From Acanthaster planci (Eukaryota; Echinodermata; Asteroidea; Valvatida; Acanthasteridae): a DNA stretch of 25,110 nt. The DNA lies in NCBI RefSeq assembly GCF_001949145.1, contig NW_019091443.1, positions 500,273-525,382 on the forward strand, read 5' to 3'. Below are positions 19,501 through 25,110 of this stretch, one piece after another (within the stretch, counting starts at the first letter, position 1; each line of letters opens with the position of its first letter). The notes below the pieces were generated by a model. It searched no databases, was not told the origin of the DNA, and saw only the letters and a program-made list of their open reading frames with translations. A program made the translations under genes and the position numbers.

Positions 19501-22500
19501 AAGATGAGGCCAAAGAAGTCCATAGAAGTTTGCGTGAAGCAGCTGGCATATTCAAGCACATACAGGTATTCATCCAAATGACAGGGGAAGGAGAATATCA
19601 ATCTCTAGAAAGGACTGGGGAATGCATTTTGTAATCTTATATATACAAAGTATATATATAAGATTACAAAATGCATGCAGATAAGATCTACTGACTGGTT
19701 GCGCTGCACGCCCGCGCCATGCCTGACATGGAAAGAGTTACATGGACAACACTTGATGCCCCCGTGTACAAAACTATAATTATGAGACTTCTCTGAAAAA
19801 AAAAAAGCTCCAGAATTTTCTTTGCTAAATTTCACTTTTTGGAACAACTAATCACTTTATGACGGTTGTTGTGACGTTTTAAGGGAAAATTAGTTTTGTC
19901 AATAACTCTTATGGAACTCTTTCCCCGACACTCTTGATGATACAGTGGACGTCACAACACCACGCTTAACTTGTCATAGAGATTTGTCAAAACGAGTGGA
20001 GCTGTAATCCTGAACCATGGCTCTAGAGTTGGGAAAATATGAACGTTTGTGTACGAGAAGTAGTTGACAATCTCCTTCAAAACCCTGCTTTCCATGAATT
20101 ACTTGTGACTGATGTTATACCCACTGGCAATGGGCCTAGGCCTACTGCTACTGGTGCCAGTGTTACTCTCGTAATGCCTGACACTGGCAGCAGTGCCAGT
20201 GCCAGAGGTGGACTGTCAACAGCGTGGTCAATCACAGTCTGCATGACCTGGCAGCAACCGGCAACGTTACAGTATGGCCTGACCTTGATGAGGGGCTTTC
20301 TCCTGTATGGTCCTAACATTTCGGAACATTTGAGAAAGCTCTGCATCATGGTTAGGAGCAACATCTGCAAACAAGTTGGTAGATGGCTCTTCATCTTAAA
20401 TACAGTAATTTGCATTTTGTCCTATATATTTTACATTTTGCTCTATATCAGAACCGATCTGGCATCGAGGTAGTGGCGCTTCGTCCTATTTAGTAGTTTC
20501 GTTTTATATTTATTAGTTTCATCTTATATATTTAGTTTTGTCCTATATATTATTTTTGTTCTAGATGTATATTTATTAGTTTTGTCGTTTATATTTGAGT
20601 TTTGTCATATTTAGCAGTTTTCTTCCATAAATCACTTTTTTTCTTTAAATGTACTTTTGTCCTATTTATGGTTTAATACTTGATTAGTTTCATCCTATTC
20701 ATATTTCTTTCGTCCTTTACGTGTATATATTTGTTTTGTTTTGGATTTATTCACTTTCGTCCGATAAATATTAGTTTCATCATATCTATATTATTTTCGT
20801 TTGATTCTTTTTTGTACTAATAAAGTCATAAAGGGCACCTCATATGACTTGTTGAGAATGGTTAGGGCAGAATATTCACTTAGAAGGTGTCTCATTCATT
20901 AGACTGGTTGATTCCATCAAATTTCCTTGAGAAATACATGTATATGACATGTGATTTCTTAACTGACGTAAAAATGACCTATGAGGCATTTTCTCAATAT
21001 TCACATTACAACAGCTTCTAAATGCGTTATTTATTATATCTGTATGGAAACACTATTATACAATAATTATGCAAGATGGAAATGTATTCACTAGTTCAGT
21101 ACAGTCAGACTCTCACTGAAAGGACTTTGGGTATAAAGATATGCCACCAGTATTACCACCACTGGCTTCAAAAAGGCTCAATAGTCGAGAAATTCTTCCA
21201 TATTTAAATGGAAGTTAAAAGATGTTTTCAGAAATTACTTGACTTGTAAGTACTAAACTGATTTTTCAATGCATTGACTACCTGAATCTTGTTTGAAGAG
21301 CACTCTTCAAGTGATTGTCACACAAATGTTAATTTTCTTCCATAAAAGATATACCTGTTCATATACTTTATTGCAGGATAACATATTGCACAAGTTGTAT
21401 GAAACACCTGGGGATGGTTGCGACCTGGATCAAAGAATTCTGTCTGCGTATGAGATACAGTGTAAAGCTGAAGCACAGGAAGGTTCGTTTCTTCTCACTT
21501 AACATGCTTAAGGAAAGTAACTTTAACTTTGTTATGGTCATTCAATGAAAACTGCTGCTCAGTTGGAATGTAATCCATACATGTACTTCTGAAATGCGAT
21601 GGAGGATTTTAGAGAAAGTCTTTGAATATTTGTGTAAGTTTTCATCTAAACGATTAACAGAAATAATTTTGGAAGGGGTTTTGGTTTACCTCCTATAAAC
21701 CTAAACCATTTTGCTGTCTTTGACTTTAGCATCCATTCTGTAAACAAACCTTTTCATGTTTTGACCCGTGCTGTATTTGCTGTGTACTGATTTTTTACTT
21801 GACCGACCAACTGATTATTTTGTTAATTTGTCCAAAGAGATCAACCGAACCTATCATAGATGTGCATCAGTTGCCATCATAGAGTACTGTAATCAGTGAT
21901 GAAATCTGAAGGCTATGAAACAGACTCCATGTTGGCCATCCTGGCCATCCAAAGATTATGAAACCCGTTCTCCTCAGCAAAAAGACATATGTGCAAAGTA
22001 GCCCTCCAAACGGCCCCCAGAGCCTGCTGTACTAAAGCAGTCTTTTTATGTTCTGTTGTGTTTCCTGTACATTTAATAGTACATGTAGGCTTGGGTCACA
22101 CTTGTCGTGTGTTACTGCATTTGCCTGCCCTCTCTTAGGCTTCTCATTGCTACTGTTTAAATGTAGATAAAGAGAGATGAGATGTTTTTGCAATAGAGTT
22201 TGAATGTCTGAAGGATTTCTGTGCAAGACAGCATTCACCTCTCATTGGCATACATCCCAAATATCATTTGATAAAATAAATCACAAGCCTTTTTTTATTC
22301 GAAAAATATTCAGTTATTTTGGACATAGAGGTTTTGGTTTAGTGACTATTTTTGCATGTTTTGTCTGTATAGGCATTAGCGCTGAAGAGGATCTTCTCTA
22401 ATTTAAAATAAGAAAAAATACACCCAAGAATGGACATTGACTTGCAATTTTATAAACAAATGTTCACTATTCACAAATGCATGCACAAAGTAGTTTTATT

Positions 22501-23893
22501 ACCACCACATAAAGCTTATTTTGTTCAATAATATTTTGAATATCATATGTTGCCGGCTAAGTTGTGAAGTGGAATATTTCTACTTACCAATTTTCAGTGA
22601 CTCTTGCAAGAGCTATTGAACTGAAGCACACCCCAAGCCTTGTTGCAGCTCTAGCCATTGAGACAAGTAAATTGTTTGCATCGGCTGATGACGCACTCAA
22701 GTCTCTGGATGAAAAGTTAGTCATGAAATGGAGGAAATACTTCCAATTCAAAAGTGTCTTCTACGAGTCATATGTAAGTATTTTCTCTCCTATAAACTAC
22801 ATGCTTGAGGGTGTGTTTTTTGTTATTACTGTTGTTTGTTCTTACGTGGCTATTTTTTTTTTGATCTTTGCATCTTTAGGATTCAATTGTTTTGTGTCAA
22901 TCACTCTTGTAAATTTACGAAAACTATATTATATTCCCATTGCTATGTTTTCCCACAAGTTATCACACACTATACAGTGATTATAAAAATGTCAGTGATT
23001 GGCAAACTTTGACATTGCAATTTATAATCCCCCCCAAATATCAGTTGTTTAATTCCCATATATGTAGATCATCTATGGTTAGTTTCTACATGAAGATTAC
23101 TTTGAATTATGTCGGCGGCACATCACCTTTTTCCATGTAGCATATTTCCACATATATGTATGCTTAAGTGGGATATAAATTTCAGAAACTTGTTTTTGCG
23201 TTGCAAGTGCAAATCCACAGTTGAATGATTTTCGGCCAGTCTATCTATGTCATCAAGGGGATTTGATGACAAGGGAATTTTGAAGTTCATGGATACACAG
23301 TAACACATACGTTGTGTATCATTCAAACAATGATGGTTTTATGTCAATTTTCAATTCATTAAGGCACACTGCTACAATGGCAATACATTACTTGCCAAAG
23401 ACAAAGGAGGACAGGCTGTCAGATCACTGAAGGAGGGAATGGCGTGTGAGTCAGTTTAGCATTACCAGTAATTTCATTAAAAAGGAAAATTATCCCGGAA
23501 AATTTGTAAATCGTATATTAATTATCTTTCTTTTTTGAAGTCCATTTTAAAATTTTGTAGCCGTAGGATTTTGTTAATTTAAAAAAGCTAGAAGCATTAA
23601 CTGCTGTTCTCAGTTAAACGGCTTCCTGAATGATATTTAAATGCATTCACATGCATTCACTATTCTCTTTTCCTTTTGGAAGCTATTTAGACTTGGTTGA
23701 AATCAGCCTTTATTTGACCTTATGGATTCACATGTTTTGTAGTGTTTCACAAGGCAGAGGATTTGGCCAAAGAATACGCAAAAACAAAAGGTCCTGGCGT
23801 AGTGGCTAAACCACAGCAGCATCCTTTCTTCTTACGTTTGGGGCCCATCGTTCATCGAATTCTAGAGAAGACAGAGAGAGAAAATGGAATGAT
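16468..23893 (+). CDS. BROX: BRO1 domain-containing protein BROX, 8 exons, C-terminus beyond window
   Basis: Joined exons 16468-16568, 17831-18124, 19118-19216, 19493-19565, 21377-21482, 22598-22773, 23364-23445 and 23743-23893 give 360 residues plus two bases. Human BROX has about 411, so the last tail and CaaX box should be in a later exon. The N-terminus MAHWFHRNPLKATVPLNFD is nearly the human one. Further conserved blocks: ITWTNSLGG, NIALWLTKHAAKLA, EDEAKEVHRSL..AAGIFKH, QCKAEAQE, TLARAIELKHTPSLVAALA, KWRKYFQFKSVFYESY, and RENGM at the end. BROX is a Bro1-family protein that binds CHMP4 of ESCRT-III, is membrane-anchored through C-terminal farnesylation, and acts in nuclear-envelope repair in mammals. 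A ~31-residue polar insertion (about 77-109) is absent from human BROX as I recall it. Identity is secure from order and motifs. Confidence 0.95.
16569..17830 (+). other. BROX intron 1
   Basis: Noncoding. It contains a GC-rich palindrome at 16712-16791. The remainder is AT-rich with no recognised feature. Confidence 0.8.
16712..16791. repeat. GC-rich perfect inverted repeat, 23-bp arms
   Basis: 16712-16734 (TAGACCCGTAAACAGGGCCC then CCA) is the exact reverse complement of 16769-16791, with a 34-base loop. It lies about 140 bp into BROX intron 1. The perfect arms suggest a recent foldback element or a functional hairpin. Confidence 0.9.
17831..18124 (+). CDS. BROX: BROX exon 2 with polar insertion
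   Basis: Acceptor TTTTAAG, donor GTAAGA. It encodes DIRVARAQLLDLL and YISYLEGFITAVE, then a Gln/Asp/Ser-rich stretch, then ESKLRNAVKITWTNSLGGKN. The flanks align with human BROX on both sides of the insertion. Ends with two bases of an Ile codon. Confidence 0.93.
18125..19117 (+). other. BROX intron 2
   Basis: Noncoding. The only clear structure is a 24-bp direct repeat at 18787-18834. Confidence 0.8.
18787..18834. repeat. 24-bp tandem duplication, two copies
   Basis: TGAGGTATCCAACCACT begins at 18787 and again at 18811; the two 24-bp copies differ at two positions. Confidence 0.85.
19118..19216 (+). CDS. BROX: BROX exon 3
   Basis: Acceptor TCTTCCAG, donor GTAAGT. It encodes YQYDFIFEKINMLFNIALWL then TKHAAKLASSSV, a core helix pair of the BRO1 domain. 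Phases fit exons 2 and 4. Confidence 0.94.
19493..19565 (+). CDS. BROX: BROX exon 4
   Basis: Acceptor TACTAG, donor GTATTC. It encodes ISEDEAKEVHRSLREAAGIF then KHIQ, one of the most conserved blocks of the family. Ends in phase 0. Confidence 0.95.
19622..19676. repeat. Perfect 24-bp hairpin, 7-base loop
   Basis: 19622-19645 (ATGCATTTTGTAATCTTATA and on) pairs base for base with 19653-19676. It sits 57 bp after the exon 4 donor. An RNA hairpin of this kind would form in the pre-mRNA. It may be a palindromic MITE remnant. Confidence 0.92.
20412..20808. repeat. Degenerate T-rich minisatellite, ~20-24-bp unit
   Basis: A unit like TTTTGTCCTATATATTTAG recurs many times in diverged forms (TTTCGTCCTATTTAGTAG, TTTCATCTTATATATTTAG, TTTTGTCCTATATATTA, TTTCATCCTATTCATAT). 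An unrelated ~30-bp stretch interrupts it near 20452-20480. Strong divergence between units suggests an old array. Confidence 0.75.
21377..21482 (+). CDS. BROX: BROX exon 5
   Basis: Acceptor TTGCAG, donor GTTCGT (the weakest donor of the gene). It encodes DNILHKLYETPGDGCDLDQR then ILSAYEIQCKAEAQE, matching human ...RLIEAYVIQCQAEAQE. One base carries over to Val in exon 6. Confidence 0.94.
21483..22597 (+). other. BROX intron 5
   Basis: A 1.1-kb AT-rich intron in which I see no gene, clear repeat or RNA feature. Confidence 0.75.
22598..22773 (+). CDS. BROX: BROX exon 6
   Basis: Acceptor TTTTCAG, donor GTAAGT. It encodes TLARAIELKHTPSLVAALAI then ETSKLFASADDALKSL and KWRKYFQFKSVFYESY. The open frame continues past the donor into hydrophobic intron sequence, which is not part of the protein. 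Ends in phase 0. Confidence 0.95.
22774..23363 (+). other. BROX intron 6
   Basis: AT-rich noncoding sequence; no further structure recognised. Confidence 0.75.
23364..23445 (+). CDS. BROX: BROX exon 7
   Basis: Acceptor ATTAAG (poor pyrimidine tract), donor GTGAGT. It encodes AHCYNGNTLLAKDKGGQAVR then SLKEGMA, matching human [20 protein letters not shown]. The leftover T joins exon 8 as TTG (Leu). Confidence 0.92.
23743..23893 (+). CDS. BROX: BROX exon 8 (last visible)
   Basis: Acceptor TTTTGTAG, donor GTAAGT. It encodes FHKAEDLAKEYAKTKGPG, a proline/histidine stretch and LEKTERENGM, against human ...ETKGPG...LEKCQRENGF. Two bases (AT) wait for the next exon, which is outside the window. Confidence 0.94.
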
Positions 23894-24035
23894 GTAAGTC
23901 TGTGTTTTCATTTTTGTTAAGCTGTGAAGCAAATGCGAGCCTATGTAATACCGATTTCTGTCCATCTATTTGTGTTTCTTTCTGCCTGTCGGGACATCTG
24001 TCAGTCTGTCCAGCTGGCTATCTGCCTCGCATTAA

Positions 24036-24569
24036 CCACTTTGCACCGGGCCCATTTTCCATGTTTATTCTTGGCCTAGTGATTTTTCATTTTTTTCTCA
24101 TTTCAAAATTCTTAAAATATTCATAACTTCATTTACTGGACATTCACATGAATGACTGTCTGGTGGCTACTCTAATCTAACAGACAACATCTATTGATGC
24201 CGGAGTAATTCAGCCAGGCCTGCCGCCTTGTAAAAAGAGCCCAGATTGTGTGGTGTTACGTAGTTTTCTGTTCCTGAAACTGGCACAGTGTGCTGCTGGC
24301 GTCTTTTCAATAGGGGCCAGATTAGCATGCAGCAGTATTGTATCACTCATCACTGGAGCGCTTTTGTCCCCGGTGGTAATGCCACAAACAGCAGTATAAT
24401 CTTTCAAAACAATGATTGATTTCCTTTGCTATTGACAACTGAAAAATGTTGGCAATTCCCAGCAGCTCAGTCTTTTGTTCCGATTCAGTTTTTTGTTACA
24501 AGGCCCAGCTCTTTTGTCCGATTTCAGGCAGCCCGGCATTGCGAAACCGGGCTCCCTGGTGCGAAGTGG
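24036..24569. mobile_element. Non-autonomous TTAA element (piggyBac-like ends)
   Basis: The left end reads TTAA-CCACTTTGCACC-GGGCCC (TTAA at 24032-24035) and the right end, complemented, TTAA-CCACTTCGCACC-AGGGAGCCC (TTAA at 24570-24573). Inverted ends beginning with CC directly inside a TTAA on both sides fit the piggyBac superfamily's target duplication. The 534-bp interior shows no transposase; short frames inside look random. Confidence 0.65.
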
Positions 24570-24608
24570 TTAAAGTTTGTGCTCATAGGTGTGCGGGTTA
24601 TTGTATAT

Positions 24609-24779
24609 CAGGGGTGTGAGAATTCAGCTGTTTAGCTGATTTCAGCTTTTTTGTGTAGATGTTGACCCCCCAATTGCAGCTGTTTTGGTCTGTACAAAAG
24701 TACCGGAAGTAGAATTTTACATTTCATCCTTTTGTTAGCTTTTTTTAGCTTTGTTATTAACTGGCCACTCACACCCCTG
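24609..24779. mobile_element. hAT-like MITE, 171 bp
   Basis: Perfect 12-bp inverted ends CAGGGGTGTGAG (24609-24620) and CTCACACCCCTG (24768-24779). Both sides are abutted by the direct repeat GTATAT (24603-24608 and 24780-24785). Ends beginning CAGGGG are typical of hAT elements. The duplication seen is 6 bp, shorter than the usual 8, so the superfamily is tentative. No coding capacity. Confidence 0.75.
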
Positions 24780-25010
24780 GTATATGTCATTTAGGCTTGT
24801 TCCAATCTTGAGTTTTATCAGTATCAGAAGTTTAAGTGGAACCATTGCTTTGAAGCATTGTTTTCAATTGTGTTACAAGATACGTGATAATGTACATGTT
24901 AACTGTACACTTCTGCACTGTATGTACACACACGGATAATGTAAGTGTGGACACGTGTAATGAATGGGGTGGGAAACAGTTTGTGATAATTGGGTAAGGG
25001 GGAAAGAGTA

Positions 25011-25110
25011 GGAGATGGATGGTATGATGGAATGGGGGTGGCGTTGGAGATGGATGAGATGATGGAATGGGGATGGAGTTGGAGATGGATGAGATGATGG
25101 AATGGGGGCA
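25011..25110. repeat. G-rich 35-bp minisatellite cut by the right edge
   Basis: Units start at 25011, 25046 and 25081 with GGAGATGGAT; the unit is a GATGG/GGAATGGGG-rich 35-mer. The second and third copies are almost identical, the first has several changes. The array may continue beyond the window. Confidence 0.9.

Larger units (their letters stand above)
19566..21376 (+). other. BROX intron 4
   Basis: A 1.8-kb intron. It holds a perfect hairpin at 19622-19676, an unexplained GC-richer block at about 20040-20400 and a degenerate T-rich repeat array at 20412-20808. No other recognised gene. Confidence 0.75.
23894..25110 (+). other. BROX intron 8, running off the right edge
   Basis: Contains two adjacent transposon-like elements (24036-24569 and 24609-24779) and a G-rich minisatellite at the edge. 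The terminal BROX exon is not visible here. Confidence 0.7.

Noticed and set aside
22774-22980. Open extension of BROX exon 6 with a predicted membrane-like segment
   Set aside because: A GTAAGT donor ends the exon exactly where the family alignment passes to exon 7; the extension is intron.

Overview
The window is animal nuclear DNA. It is AT-rich, with short coding exons bounded by GT/AG splice sites, long introns, and many small foldback elements and tandem repeats. The palindrome TACATGTA recurs throughout, and both proteins look like invertebrate orthologues of vertebrate genes. A marine invertebrate, perhaps an echinoderm, hemichordate or cephalochordate, is my best guess; nothing in the sequence fixes the species.

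There are two protein-coding genes, both on the + strand and head to tail. (1) Positions 4749-12433 hold seven coding exons of a peroxisomal FMN-dependent (S)-2-hydroxy-acid oxidase (HAO1-like; glycolate oxidase family). They cover everything except the roughly 46-residue N-terminus, whose exon I cannot find and which probably lies upstream of the window. The protein ends in Ala-Lys-Met, a plausible PTS1 peroxisome signal. An in-frame downstream segment (12899-12965) could replace this end by splicing, because a GTAAGG donor overlaps the stop codon. (2) Positions 16468-23893 hold eight coding exons of BROX, a BRO1-domain protein of the ESCRT-III/CHMP4 system. They run from the start codon to about residue 360; the last exon(s), expected to carry the C-terminal tail and CaaX box, lie beyond the right edge. 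All exon joins in both genes keep frame, and every exon aligns in order with my recollection of the human proteins.

Layout: 1-253, minus-strand LINE endonuclease fragment; 254-4748, no recognisable gene; 4749-12433 (or 12965), HAO; 12966-15960, intergenic sequence with foldback, degenerate and MITE-like repeats; 15960-16467, CpG-containing 5' flank of BROX; 16468 to the right edge, BROX exons separated by introns rich in repeats.

The two genes have no obvious functional link: one is peroxisomal glycolate metabolism, the other membrane remodelling and nuclear-envelope repair. I see no operon-like or prokaryotic system, CRISPR array or defence system. The most unusual points are the possible PTS1-switching alternative C-terminus of HAO, a 93-bp tandem duplication that copies an HAO exon end with its splice donor, a 560-bp long inverted repeat in HAO intron 7, a lineage-specific insertion in the BROX BRO1 domain, and several non-autonomous DNA transposons with recognisable termini.
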